This document shows, piece after piece, positions 37,517-48,811 of a stretch of 64,000 nucleotides of DNA (position 1 is the stretch's first letter; each line of letters begins with the position of its first letter). The position numbers and the translations under genes are program-made. The DNA is taken from assembly GCA_018902385.1 (NCBI GenBank), contig JABSSW010000022.1, forward strand, positions 1 through 64,000, in the 5' to 3' direction. The DNA comes from Physcia stellaris (Eukaryota > Ascomycota > Lecanoromycetes > Caliciales > Physciaceae). The notes below the pieces were generated by a model, which did no database searches, had not been told where the DNA came from, and worked only from the letters and a program-made list of their open reading frames with translations.

Positions 37517-39195
37517 GACGGATAGAGATGGCGACGGCGAGATGTAGGTTTAGCTTGGATCGGAGGCGGTCTTTTGCACGTACCTTATTTGGCCAATAGT
37601 CTTCTTGGTCCAAAATCCAGCTCGAGCGAGGCACAAAGGCTTACACCGGAACATTATGTCGATATCGACTAGCACAATAGCGCCGCGATGATCCCTGCTG
37701 AGTTTTGCAGGCCATTCTTCGAGATGGTTCAATACTGATCTTACACGCTTGGAGAGTTCGCTCTGGCGCCTACAACCTTTGGAGTATCAAATAGATCATT
37801 GCTCACGTGAATGTCTACAGCCTTGCCAACTCGCGGGAAATCCAGATATTGAGCAGCATCTTTTTAAGACATATTAACAAATTACCATAGGCAGATCACG
37901 CTCCTGCACATCGAGCGAAGAGAGTCCTTCATAATAACAAGATCTGCAAAGCCTACAACAGAAACCACAATGCCGGTGCTACCATAAGAAGACAGCTAAT
38001 GGGTACGGTCTATCAGGTATTCAAGGAGCTAGAAAGCCAACCGCCTCGCTTCTCCAGCTACTTATTCATCAATAAAAGAACGATCCTGAATAGGGCGCGA
38101 GATCAGGCCAGGTGAGCTGCCGCCCAGTCTCCTGTCGGCTATCTATCTTCAATGCAATAATGCTGCTATTCATCCCTCGTTCAAATGATCAGATTACTTG
38201 CTTAACCGTTCACGCAAAGTCGCCACTCATGGGGAAGCTAACAGCAGATCATCACTCGACAATCCAAAGTCCAGTCCTCGGCTGCTCGATAAAATCGTCA
38301 AAACATTCCGAGATAAGCTGAGTCGAAAATCGCTGGGTCTGGCGTCTTTGGGATCACATACGTATATACATACCTTGGGACAGGGAATAAGTGACTGGTA
38401 GATGACGGTCTCTCCTCATCACACGATGATCCACAGAACGCAATGATAGACAAGGCAGCAACAAATATCTCGATACTGAGGTCCACTGCCGGCCTTCCCC
38501 ATTTCCATCTGCGATCTATCGAACGGAAAGGCTATTTTCTTTCATTGTCCCCAATCGCGGGTTACCACGTAGGTAGGTACCACACAAATCCGACAGCGTC
38601 CTTCCCATCGACCTTGCCGCTCCGCGCCGCCAAAATCTCCTGGTACGAGTACGTGTTCCCAAATGACGAAATGGTCACGAGCAATTTCCGATTCTGCTGC
38701 CCTCTCAGTCGGTAGTACAGTGTCGTCTCGTCTCAGACTAATTCGGTTGCTGCGTGCTCATAATCTACTGGATTTGAGGCTGGTTTTTGTCATGCACTTT
38801 GGGCTCCTGGTATTTGTGCAGATATTTTGGACTCTTTTTGGGAAAGCCGGAAGACGGCTTGAGATGCATCTATTATTGTATGCAGGACCAGCCTGGGTCG
38901 ATCGCTGTTGTGTACTGTAAACCCAAAAGGAGGAAAAAGCCACTATAATATTAGGATCCCTAGAACGGGAAAAAACCGCAAAACTCCGTTACAGAATCCC
39001 CAACCAGCAGGTAAGACTTGCGTTTCTGTCTTCCCTTTTACCTCCTCCCCGTTTCCATTCTTCCTCCCCCATACAAATCCCTCAACCCGTTATCCCCTTT
39101 CTCCACTACCCTCTCTCTCGTCCTCTTCTCAACACTAGCCACTTCTCCCCATTTGTCTCCTTCACTCCTCCACTCCCCACCTCCCCCTCCCCCAC
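37517..39195. other. Intergenic, no gene supported
   Basis: 1.68 kb. Frames of 60-90 codons on both strands have no motif or splice-linked partner. The segment at about 39030-39200 is C/T-rich on the plus strand and lies in the 3' flank of the MC-type gene. Confidence 0.5.
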
Positions 39196-39567
39196 TCACC
39201 CCCTCCTCCGCAAAATCTCCACAATCCACGCATGCCTAACAACGCCCTGCTCCCTCTCAAACATCCTGCCCCGGATCTGCAGCATCAGCGCCTCAACATG
39301 CTTGCCCGTCGACCCGGGCAGATTGACCTGCGCGAGGAGGTTGTAGATGGCGGCGCAGTGGACGCAGACGCTGTTGAGGGTGGAGAGGCGGTTGTAGGGC
39401 TCCCAGGTGTGGATGCGGTGGTATTGTTGGCTGGTTTGATAGGAGTGGTGGTGGGAGTAGGGCAGTAGAAGTGTGCTGGATTTGAGAAAGGGGGGGGAGT
39501 AGGTGCAGGGGATTTGGAGGGGGTGGGCGGGGCAGTTGCAGAGGTGGCGGCGGAGGAGGTAGCACAT
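39196..39567 (-). CDS. Small Cys-rich protein, MC-type family member 1 (123 aa)
   Basis: Single exon on the minus strand. The start at 39567 is chosen because it begins MCYLLRRHLCNC, matching the MC-start of three other genes nearby; the frame is open 38 codons further upstream. Cys/His pattern: C2, C10, C12, H15, C21, later CVHC, then a helical tail rich in Arg and Glu. The pattern suggests one zinc site. No signal peptide, so probably intracellular. It lacks the exact C11-x-H13 spacing of members 2 and 3, making it the most diverged. I know no function for it. Confidence 0.5.
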   Translation of the reverse strand: MCYLLRRHLCNCPAHPLQIPCTYSPPFLKSSTLLLPYSHHHSYQTSQQYHRIHTWEPYNRLSTLNSVCVHCAAIYNLLAQVNLPGSTGKHVEALMLQIRGRMFEREQGVVRHAWIVEILRRRG

Positions 39568-41940
39568 TGGTACTGGAATTGCGGGGGTGTGTTGGGTCTT
39601 TGGTTGGCTGGGATGGAATGGGATGGTTGAAGGAGAGGAAAATAGGATGTTGGGGAGGCTGTGGCGAATGGATCTGCGCATGGGTTTGCGATTGAATTGT
39701 TTATGGTGAGAGAGTTGTTCGAGTGCTTGGAGGCCTGTGATTAATAAGTTGATTAAATACGGGTTGGTCAGGAAGTACAGAAGCGCGGAGAGATCTGGTA
39801 TTTATGCAAGGTACGAAGTCTCTTCCATAAGAGCATGTTATTCGTACCGTGGAATCTGGATGGTCCAAATCGCCAAAATCAGGATAGGGAAACCGTGACT
39901 CCTCATAATTTTTTCAGACCGGAGCTGCTCACGTGGGCAATGAAATGGCGACAGTCTGTAAACTCCAAGACGACGTGGGCATATGACCTGTTGCTACTCT
40001 GCTCAGTTCTAGACACAAAGCTCCTCGTATTCGGCTTTGCACGGTATTCGTGGGCGCTTCCAAGATCGGCATGACCGCCAGTCAAACCATAGTATATTTT
40101 CGTACTTGGTAAAAAGATCTTTTTTGAGGGAGTAAGGTCGAGGAAAGGATCGGAGACGCGAAGGTCTTGTGCATGCCGCATAATAGAGACTGCTATCCGG
40201 GTGAGATAGGGACAGCACGCTGCAGAGTCAAAGATAATCACTCAGCTTGTACAGCTTGTGTGTCACACATGTCGACCTGCCACCTATCTTGTCTTTCTCC
40301 ACTGCTCCGGAATGGTAGTCATCCAGAAGTCAGATCGATGGATCCACGGTGACTTGGAAGAGACTCCTACGAAGACTTTGAAACGAAAGGATTTAGCTTC
40401 TAGTGGTGAAATGGCGACTGAATCGTCGTCAAAAGCAGTCATGGCACCATGTCTATGTTTTCTCCTTGATAGAATTCGCCCAGGTGTTATCTCGTCGGGA
40501 TCTATGCGGGCAGATACGTTGCGAGGGCGGAGAGTATAGGGCAATGAGATAGAATAGAGCTCGTTGGTCGCTTATCGGGAACGGTGAATATTTGCAGTGC
40601 TTCTGAAGCCAGCCAGGCAAAGGCTTGCCGTAGTTAAGAAGGACAGATTCTATTGAGAACAAAAAGAAGGCGATCTGAGCTGTTTGTACAGAGAATGATC
40701 ATCTCACCGAGCAGCTGCTCACTCCTAACGTTGACCATGCCGAAATGAAACAGGCTGTTCAGAGACGTGTGATCGGCGATTTCCATGGCGATCATTGAAG
40801 CGAGGATAGAACAGCATGAATGATTGAACAGTATGTGGGGTAATGTGTGACAGGACTCGAGTCATGCTTCAGTCAGTTGATCATACTTTCCACCGTCTCC
40901 TTTAGTATCCCGTCACCCGTCGTTGCTGACGTTTCTTCGAGAACTGGTCATCGGCTCGTCTCTATCTTACACTGTTCCAAAGCCGACAGAGCCCGTTCGA
41001 TATCGGATAGGAAGCCTACATCGACACAGTACGGTGAAGAATCATGTCTGATCGTAGCATACTCTCAGCGAACTCGGAGCACCCCGTTAGCTTTAGGTCA
41101 TGATTGGCCGGCAAGTCCGGGATACCCCTATGCAAACCTCCATGTGACAAAGCTATGTTCCCAAGGCAACGGAACGCTTGTATTTAGTTGTTGTTGCTGC
41201 TAAGAAATCGCCTCTCTGAAACGGAAGCGTTGATTTGAAATACTCTTTCGTTACAACCCCCCTAACGAACACCTTCGTGATTCTGCTAACGCGGAGAAAT
41301 TGCATGGCATGGACATTTTATTTAGAAATGCTCAGGGACTATGCCTGCCTTCAGCGTGGGGCCACATTATCTTAGCACCTTTCGTGTAACCAACCTCCAA
41401 GTCTTCACACGGAACCCTCGAGGCGGGCACGGCCAGTGACAGATCCCCCTCGGCAACGTATCATCCCCTTCTCTCAGAATTCATGTAGGCAGACCCGACA
41501 GTCTGGTAATGGTGGAGATAGAAGTGGGAGAGTCGATAGTTAGCTACGTTAATACCCAGAATTTTCGAGGCCGACATGTTCTGCAACAAGTGTTCTCCTG
41601 GCGGTGTCGTTTATCTTTCATTCTTTTTGCATGTGCGCAGACCCGACAATCTGGACACAGTGGAGATGCAAGTGGGACAGTCTCTCGACAAGAGTGACAT
41701 GTTGGATATAAAATGCCTCCGCGGTCCTGCTCTGGGTCACTCGTCTTCGCCCCTCGACCCCTGGAAAGAACAGTGGAGGGCTAACCTTTGCAAAAAAGCA
41801 ATTGAAGGAATTTTTCTTGAGTCTTCCCCGAGACTCAGTACTCGTCGGCAAATTGCACATTTATCGACTCCTGCGCCAGCACTTGACCAAGGGCTTCGTC
41901 GACCAGCGAAGGTATCCAATCACTTATCAATTCCATCGTA
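39568..41940. other. Gene-poor stretch, no gene supported
   Basis: 2.37 kb with only short overlapping frames. The longest candidates (39903-40241 minus, 40847-41203 plus, 41576-41941 plus) have no recognisable motif. A minus frame at 40284-40544 has a basic start but nothing decisive. Confidence 0.45.
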
Positions 41941-43171
41941 ATGTGTCATTATACCGATCACTTCACAAAGTGCGGCCACCAGACCGATGTCTATATTGAG
42001 TGCACCTGGAAGAAGGAAAGGTATCATCGTTTTGTGAATTGGGTTAATGAAGGCTTTTGCCGCAGCTGCAAGTAAGGATCGTCAGGTCTCTTTGCAACCC
42101 CGTCAATTTTTCTCTCTTACCCCTGAGGCACCACAACCTACAGTGCAATACTTACCTGCTGACTGCGATACTACCAACAGTAGGGAAGAGCTTTATAAAG
42201 CTCTCCAAGACCGATGTAGTAGACCTCGTGAAATGGCTGCCAATATCCTCAACGCCATCAATGAGGTCCGTGGCGAGGATTTGTTCACACCAGCGCGGAT
42301 TGTCAACTTCTTGAAATCGTCAAAGAAGGCGAGGAACGCGTTGAATAGGATGGCCAATAGGGAGAACATCGACTGGCTGCCGGACTGGCTGTATGCTACG
42401 CCTTGGCCTGCCCCAGCCCTCAATGAGACATCCGGCAGGAACAACGCTCAGCTGCAAAAACACTTGAAGCAGAAGAAGCAGACAACGACGACAAAGATGA
42501 AGGCTCCCAGTCGTGCCTCTGTTAATGCATCATCTGAAAAGCTTTCCGAGAAGGTCACCGGTGGCAATTCTAAGGCTCTGGGATATGCGGTCGACCGTGG
42601 GACCCAGCGAAGCGTGACTAGCCATGACCCCGAAACTCTGAAGCAGCCCAAACGTCGCTTAGACGGCTCACTAGACCTCAGTGGACTTTCGGAATTGGAT
42701 TTCGGTCCTCAAAATAAAGCTGCCCGTTTGAGCTTGCCCGAAAAGAACCCGGATCCAGTGGCACACATGCCAGCCATCATGCCGTTTTCTGAACCGCCCG
42801 TGACCACTCAGCTAGCACCTATCAAGTACCCTCTCAAGCACACAGTGCCAGAGCGCAAGGTTCCTAGCATCGAAGTCCCGTATCATGGGCCGGTGTCTGA
42901 TCATTCCTGGAATGAGTGTCGCCAGCTTGGGCGAGTCATCAAGCACAATCTGACGGCCAGCCCGCCCCTCCCGCGGACGATGGAGCCAAATTCGCAAACT
43001 ATACCTACAATGACCCCGCAGACAGATTTTAACTTTTTTACGCCCTTCCGCTTCAGTAATGAGGTGGAGGTTGCTCTGATAAGCCAGCCTGAGGCTCAAT
43101 ACCTCATGCGGGCAGACTCCGAGCCGGTTGGAAGAGCCTCAACCGTCTTCGACGGGGACGAAAGAGAGTGA
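41941..43171 (+). CDS. Cys-rich MC-type protein with long helical/disordered tail, member 2 (373 aa)
   Basis: Proposed two exons: 41941-42071 and 42181-43171, with an intron of 109 nt (GTAAGG donor, CTGAC branch, CAG acceptor). Exon 1 starts MCHYTDHFTKCGHQ and carries C2, C11, H13, C21 and C40-x2-C43, the same positions as in the gene at 46536-46727. The second exon is a predicted-helical stretch (EELYKALQDR, NILNAINEVRG) followed by a Ser/Pro/Lys-rich tail. Without splicing, exon 1 ends at a stop at 42073-42075 (44 aa), and the downstream frame could start at ATG 42047. The spliced model is an inference. Function unknown; a zinc-binding N-terminus is likely. Confidence 0.6.
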
Positions 43172-44877
43172 ATGATCATCGAGGCGAGATTTGCAGAGGG
43201 GTGAAGTCGATCACAGTCGGTTTCCCTATCAGCGTGGACAGTCGTTTCTGCTGCCACTATTCCTAGTTTCCGCTTCTCTCATCTTCTCGTCCATTGTCTG
43301 TGCCAAGTGCCTTGCTGGTGATTTGCATTTTCCTTCTTGGCCGAGCTACTTTTCTTCCTGCGTGTTTAGGACCATTTGAGTACTGGCAGTTGTCTGCTTT
43401 GTGGAACATGGTTCAAGTTTTAGGCCCATTCGGACATCTTATGTGGATCGTTTAGTCGTTCTTTATCTTGTTGATTGCGATTGCTCGGACGGAGTGTACT
43501 TGATAGCTCTCGTGTCCTAAATACAATGAATATGATAGTTCGTCCGTGTCGTAGCACTGCATTAGAATCTTATGATGGGTCAACAAGAGAAGAGATCCAT
43601 GGGTCGGGACACAAATCATCGAGGAGCTTTTCATTGATAGTGATCACAATTGCCCAATCCTTTGTGTTGATCTTCATCTTCCATAATTTGCGGCTGAGTG
43701 ACTTTCCACCTCAGCTGTCCCGGACTGTACATAATCACGGCGATTAGAGGCTGATTGCGGAAGATGCCGTAGTTGTTACGAATGCAAAGATGACGTCGTG
43801 ACGAGTATTTTAGAGTAATAATATACAACTAGTGGCGGCTATTTCGGCAACGGGAATCCGCCGGCCGCAACCATGAAACAGTCCACTAGTGAAAGTGATG
43901 GTGGTCGTCTTAATCACTTACTGCTCAGCAGGCTTTTGCTCAATATCTTATAACATCTCGAGGTTTTACTACATCGGCCGACGCTGCTGTACCCCTCATA
44001 AGAAGATTGGAATTGCCCAATTATGCCCCAAGTTCCTCCCAGCGGAGGCTGGTGACGCGCTGATCGGATTCCAGGGAGATCTGTTGATCCAATCGCACAA
44101 TCCCCATGCAACCCTCACATGGCAGATCGTACATCGCCCCTGGGACCCAATGCAATGGACCGTCATAATACAATACTTGCCTCCCTGCATGCAATGTGAG
44201 AGTTGGATGTTTTTGAAGTCTTCCAACCAACACCTGATCTAACGTGCTCATCCGAAAAACTCCGTGCTGCTTAAAGTGTTGACGCAATTTTTCATGGCTG
44301 CTTCTGTTTGCGAATGTGTCCAGACCGATCTTGGATCAGCTCGTGATTGAAATATTTGACGTCGAGGTGCATCCTTCTCGTCGGCCGTGGCTAACTATGT
44401 GAGGCAGCTGAAGGCGTCAGATTACATTATCTCTGAAATTCATGCAGCTCGGCCCTCAACTCGGCCGTTACGACTTTGAAGGTGGTGGTGGCTCGAAGGT
44501 CTTTTCTTCTACCAAAACCGGGCTTGTCGTGAACATACTAAGATTGGCGAGTCGAACTAGAGCGGGTTACCCTCAAGCACTGATACACTCCTCGTGGAGT
44601 GATTCGTCCATGATGAGGATGCCGGACTTACCGACTGATGGTGACCATAACTCGGACCAAGCGGTACATAACAAAGCCTCCATGTTTTGCAGTGGAAAAT
44701 GCCCCCTGGTTCAAGTGGGGACCGTTAGATTTGCAAGAGCAGAAAGTCTCGCTCATCGGAATCCCGCAAATTGAACAACAAAGTACTGCAAGAGTTTCAC
44801 TACAGACCCTTGCAAGGTCAACAGAAAGCGATTGTCTTCCCATATCATCTCCATACACAGTAACAGAGTTAGCAAAT
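43172..44877. other. Intergenic with one weak small-protein candidate
   Basis: 1.7 kb. An open frame with its first ATG at 43898 and end at 44242 begins with a hydrophobic MVVVLITYCSAGFC stretch that could be a signal peptide and has seven Cys in all. Equally long frames overlap it on the other strand, so it is not called. Nothing else is recognisable. Confidence 0.4.
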
Positions 44878-46048
44878 ATGGCTGTAAAACAACCAAGAGC
44901 TCTACATCCAGTAGTTCAAAAACTGGAAGAGAAATTTGAAACACACCAGGGTGGAGCAAAGCCCTCGATGATGCTGTTGATGCAGCCCGCAACAGCGACG
45001 TCGTGGAAATGCAGAAAATCCATACCACTGCCGACTACCTTAAAAACATCAACGAATCCCTCTACTTGATACCGCGAGCAAACGGAGAAGGTCTTGATTT
45101 CTTTTCACGCGCCTGCCCTCTTTACTTCGTCATGGGTCAGCCCACGGTTAAGCAATTCCAAGACCCCATCACACCAGAAGCGATCAACAGCAAGAAATCC
45201 TGGCTGACAGAATGGCTGCACAGCTATGTCGACGCTTTCGGCGCTTACCACGATGACCCGGAGTCTATCCAGGAGGTTCAGACATTCAAGGACACGAAAG
45301 CATACAACATCGGAGAATACCTCGAGCCCCGCGGCAGCTGGCGCAACTTCAATGATTTCTTTGCTCGCTCCCTGAAGCCTGGACTCCGCCCCATCGCCGC
45401 GATGACCGATTCCAAAGTCATCACCAGTCCCACCGACTGCACCTACGGCGGACAATTCGAAATCTGCTCCGACGCAGGCATTACCATCAAAGGCGTACAC
45501 TGGGAGATTGCTGAACTACTGAAGGATTACCCTACGCAGAGGAGTTCAAAGGTGGGCTTCTCACTCATGCATTCCTTGGGATACAGGATTACCATCGTGT
45601 ACACTGCCCGGTCGGAGGCAAGGTCGTCTGGGCGAGAGACATTCGTGGTAACGTCTATTTTGAGATTACCGCGGAGCCTCTCCCGCAGACTGGTGACACG
45701 AAAAAGCTGACAACCCAACAAACCACGAATGGCGCGGCAAAGCATTTGGACGCTCCAGACTTACCGGGGCATCAATTCGCCCAGACCAGGGGACTTGTAG
45801 TGTTGGATTCGCCAATCGGACTGGTGGCGGTGTTGCCTGTAGGGATGGCGCATGCGTCTTCAATCGTGTTGACGGCTGAGGAGGATGTGACGTTGAGGAA
45901 GGGGGAAGAGATTTCCTACTTCCAGTTTGGAGGCTCGGATGTTCTAATTCTCTCTCAAGGTAAAGCCAATGTGAATGTTACCGCACAGCCTGGGACGCAT
46001 TACAGGATGGGGACCGTCATTGGTCATGCATATCCTGCGGGCCAGTAA
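44878..46048 (+). pseudogene. Phosphatidylserine decarboxylase-like protein (two apparent frameshifts)
   Basis: The family is clear: WRNFNDFFARSLKPGLRPIA, the CTYGGQ region, LGIQDYHRVHCPVGG, GLIAVLP-like GLVAVLP and the processing site FGGSD, whose Ser would become the pyruvoyl group. The motif is FGGS rather than LGST of housekeeping PSD, so this belongs to the soluble PSD-like group often seen in fungal secondary metabolism. Reading needs two frame changes, at about 44946-44949 and 45528-45532. Each is equivalent to one missing C in a short C run, and no intron fits. With them the frame runs MAVKQPRALHP to AYPAGQ, about 390 aa. It is either a young pseudogene or an intact gene with sequence errors. 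Confidence 0.75.
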
Positions 46049-46535
46049 GCAATACATATCCAAGGGCGTTTTTCGGTGGTTCCCCGATTTTGGGAACCAC
46101 CAGCGCAGCGTTACTGATATTGTGCAAGAGGCCTATATATCAATGCTTAAGCAATCCATTTATCAACGTGTTATGTTGTGCATTGAATGAACTCCTCACA
46201 GTATGGATCTATGGTACGTGACTCGCCAAAGGCACGATTACCTGCGTTTGGGCACTCCCGAAAAACGAATTTAAATACTAGACATCAGCATACCTCAGTA
46301 TCTCCCCCACGCAGGATCCGAAGCCTTAAATCACTATTCTCAGTAACGATCAACAGCACCTTCCAAACAGCCACGGAAAGGTATGGCGGTCAGGCAAGCT
46401 AAGAATTTATACGTCCATGATCACATACTACATCCATTCCCCCTCCCTTTCATTTTCATTACCACCACCATCTCCCTCTCCCCCAAGCATTCCTCCCACC
46501 CACCGCCCACCCCCTCACCCCAGTGCGCTCCCCTC
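46049..46535. other. Intergenic
   Basis: 487 bp between the PSD-like gene and the small minus-strand gene. A C/T-rich plus strand at 46435-46535. No gene seen. Confidence 0.5.
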
Positions 46536-46727
46536 TCAGTCCACAAGCATCAAAATCTTCCTATGCCGCAGCTCCCCCTCCCTCTCATCGTTACACTCCG
46601 GACACAGGTGCCTCGCGCGGACGGCCTTTTCGCCAACGATATGCCCCGACGTAGGTCCACCGCGGCAGCGCATGAAGTGTGTGGCTTGGTGATGGCAGTC
46701 GTAGTGGGTTGTTGTGTAGTTGCACAT
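46536..46727 (-). CDS. Small Cys-rich protein, MC-type family member 3 (63 aa)
   Basis: Single exon on the minus strand, starting MCNYTTTHYDCHHQ. Ligand positions C2, C11, H13, C21 and C42-x2-C45 line up with C2, C11, H13, C21 and C40-x2-C43 of the gene at 41941. The remainder is Arg/Glu-rich and ends KILMLVD. No signal peptide. It probably folds around one or two zinc ions. It is short, so calling it rests on the shared pattern. Upstream frames on the same strand look like leader sequence. Confidence 0.6.
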   Translation of the reverse strand: MCNYTTTHYDCHHQATHFMRCRGGPTSGHIVGEKAVRARHLCPECNDEREGELRHRKILMLVD

Positions 46728-47294
46728 CTTTTGCTTCTTCTCTGACTTCGTGGGTGTTGGGGGAGGGGAGGGGAGGAGGAGGTTTGCTTGTTAGGAAGGG
46801 AAGGGAAGAAGAGGGGCGTGTGGATTTTATAGATCTTTGGAACTGGTGCTGGTGTTTGTGTGATGATGGTCTGACGCGGGATGTTAAGATTTGTTTTTCG
46901 GGAGCGAGATCTAGATGGGGGAGGGAGATATGGCTTGGGGAGTGGGAGAAGGGAGGCACGGGGAGGAGCTGGGGCCTTTTATACATCTTGTTTGTGTACA
47001 TGGTACTTAACGGTATGACTAGGTTTCTCCTCTACCCGGTTCGAAGACTCAGAGAGATCTGTCTTTACGGTTGGACTTAGTCAAAAGAAGGCCGGTGGCG
47101 GAGGTTGGTTACACGAGATCTGGGAAAGGAGAAGGAGATCGGAAAGTGCAAACACGGAGTGATGGGACGATGTCTGATTCAATGTTTTGATTTCTTGTTT
47201 GTTTTTTAGTTACTTATAAACTCTAAGCGGATTGAAGGAAGAATAAAAAGAGATTCGAGATATACAATCCTACCTCATCTACTCGAGGTTCATC
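46728..47294. other. Intergenic between two MC-type genes
   Basis: 567 bp, the upstream region of the 46536-46727 gene and the 3' flank of the 47295-47540 gene. Purine-rich on the plus strand at 46755-46985. No gene called. Confidence 0.5.
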
Positions 47295-47540
47295 TCAAAA
47301 GTCAGCGCGGTCATCCCAAGGGTCTGCCCTAGACTCTGCCTCGCACCATTGCTCATATTCTTTGTCTATCGCAGCATTTTTCTCCTGGCAATCGCGGCAG
47401 GGATAGTTGACATACAAAGGCTCGATCTGAAAAGGAGTGCAATACGTCCCGAAATCTTCGACCTCAGCGCAGACTTGTGGGGCCTCCTCTATCAGATGCT
47501 TGCAGTTGCAGCTATAAATCCAACCTGAAACAACGCACAT
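47295..47540 (-). CDS. Small Cys-rich acidic protein, MC-type family member 4 (81 aa)
   Basis: Single exon on the minus strand, starting MCVVSGWIYSCNCKH. Cys/His: C2, C11, C13, H15, C24, C34 and C48-x2-C51, followed by an acidic helical tail (EKNAAIDKEYEQW, then DPWDDRADF). It shares the MC-x8-C start and the closing CxxC with members 2 and 3, but has extra Cys at 13 and 34. No signal peptide. Function unknown. Same strand as member 3, 567 bp away. Confidence 0.58.
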   Translation of the reverse strand: MCVVSGWIYSCNCKHLIEEAPQVCAEVEDFGTYCTPFQIEPLYVNYPCRDCQEKNAAIDKEYEQWCEAESRADPWDDRADF

Positions 47541-48097
47541 CTTTGGCCGGTTGATATCGGAGTAGGGACCCGATTCTGAGGTTCACTTCCGGAAATCGGA
47601 GCTGTGGTTTTTGATAGAGTCTATAGGCAAGATGTGGGTGAAGACTCCGCTTTGTCGATTTATTGATCTACTCAAGAGTTCATGATGAACCTATCGCGAT
47701 TATCATGATCTTTTTAAACCCCTTAGCTTCTTTGTTCTAAGCAATCAAGCCGTTGCATATGACAATGAAAACTGCGTTTTCTTGCATTGTGAAGACAATG
47801 CCCATTCTTTCGAGTCAAATACCCAACAAAGGCGTGAAACATCTCTTGATTTAGCGATAATTGATGTTGAGAGCCTAGTCTAGCTTGATGTGGCAGCGGT
47901 CTAGGGATAATACTGACGAAAACAGGCAGACTACCCGAGTAAAAGTCAAGCCCAGCACATTGAATTGTAATCCTTTCGCTTCGCTCACTTTTCTTGCCTA
48001 TGCTAGGTCACTAAAGGCTTCTTTCTTGTTTAGCGGAAAATCTTTGACCACTTTTCGTGCATTGGTGACTCGCCAGCAGAGCTATCCCAGTGCAGCT
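47541..48097. other. Intergenic
   Basis: 557 bp, AT-richer than its surroundings. One 73-codon plus-strand frame at 47885-48106 overlaps the end of the next gene and has no motif. No gene called. Confidence 0.5.
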
Positions 48098-48811
48098 TCA
48101 TTTTGATTTAGCGACATGAACATCGTCAGGTTTGACAATCCTGCACCATCTGCCGATAATTCTGGCAACCTCTACAGTTCGACCAGCCCACACTCTCTCA
48201 TCACCGCCTGATCTGATGCTACCGTTCAGGATAGGAATTTGTTCCATCCAGGGATCTCCTTGCACCTGATGCTCGTTCTCATCAAAAGCCATACCGTCTT
48301 CATCTTTGATGGCTGGCATAATTTCCACGAGAATCAACTTCCGCCTCGATGCCAGTGAAGCTTCTGTAGCCATTGCGAGCGTCCTTGACAGCCCTTGCGC
48401 AGAGTGTTCGCTTGTTGGACGATGAGTGTCAAGCAAGCCTAGGATTAATAGCTTTGAAGATTGAAGATGAGATTTAGGAGGGATGATATTCTCAGCATTA
48501 TCCGCGATGACTGTAGCCAGCAACGCTCTCAGATGTTGCATGGTTGGGGTGAAGACTAGATCGATGGACCGAGCTTTGGCAAGCAGATGGATTGTGGGTA
48601 TCAACAAAGAATGCCGCGGCCTCAAGGTAATGTCATCTGCCGGATCAGATGCACCCTCCTCCATCGATTCGCGGGTCTCTAGATGAACGCCATCTAAGAA
48701 GGCCTTACGGGTTGAGCAAACTAGAATCATGCTGTGAGAGACGTGGTTTTTAAGAATGTAATCAATGACAGCGGTGAGAGTACTGCAATGGAAGGCTATT
48801 GCATTTGGCAT
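48098..48811 (-). CDS. Conserved-looking hypothetical protein (237 aa)
   Basis: Single exon. The start MPNAIAFHCSTLTAVIDYIL runs into an alternating beta/helix pattern (SHSMILVCSTRKAFLDGV, LLIPTIHLLAKARSIDLVF, KLLILGLLDTHRPTSEHSAQGLSRTLA, KLILVEIMPA), then PWMEQIPILNG and GRTVEVARIIGRWCRI at the end. The arrangement recalls small RecA-like or Elongator/Shu-type subunits that lack a Walker A. I see no GxxxxGKT, so this is a guess. The coherent core, good frame use and lack of low complexity support a real gene. Family name not recognised. Confidence 0.65.
   Translation of the reverse strand: MPNAIAFHCSTLTAVIDYILKNHVSHSMILVCSTRKAFLDGVHLETRESMEEGASDPADDITLRPRHSLLIPTIHLLAKARSIDLVFTPTMQHLRALLATVIADNAENIIPPKSHLQSSKLLILGLLDTHRPTSEHSAQGLSRTLAMATEASLASRRKLILVEIMPAIKDEDGMAFDENEHQVQGDPWMEQIPILNGSIRSGGDERVWAGRTVEVARIIGRWCRIVKPDDVHVAKSK

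Noticed and set aside
40284-40544. Minus-strand frame with a basic RPRN/SRRKHR start as a retroelement or gene remnant
   Set aside because: Too little similarity to any family; no flanking repeats; isolated frame.
43889-44242. Possible small secreted Cys-containing protein
   Set aside because: Starts with GTG in the long frame, the first ATG gives only a plausible signal, and similar-sized frames lie on the opposite strand. Left as a remark in the intergenic entry.
44946-45532. Introns as explanation of the two frame changes in the PSD-like gene
   Set aside because: The family sequence is continuous on both sides with no room for an intron; only one base is missing at each point.
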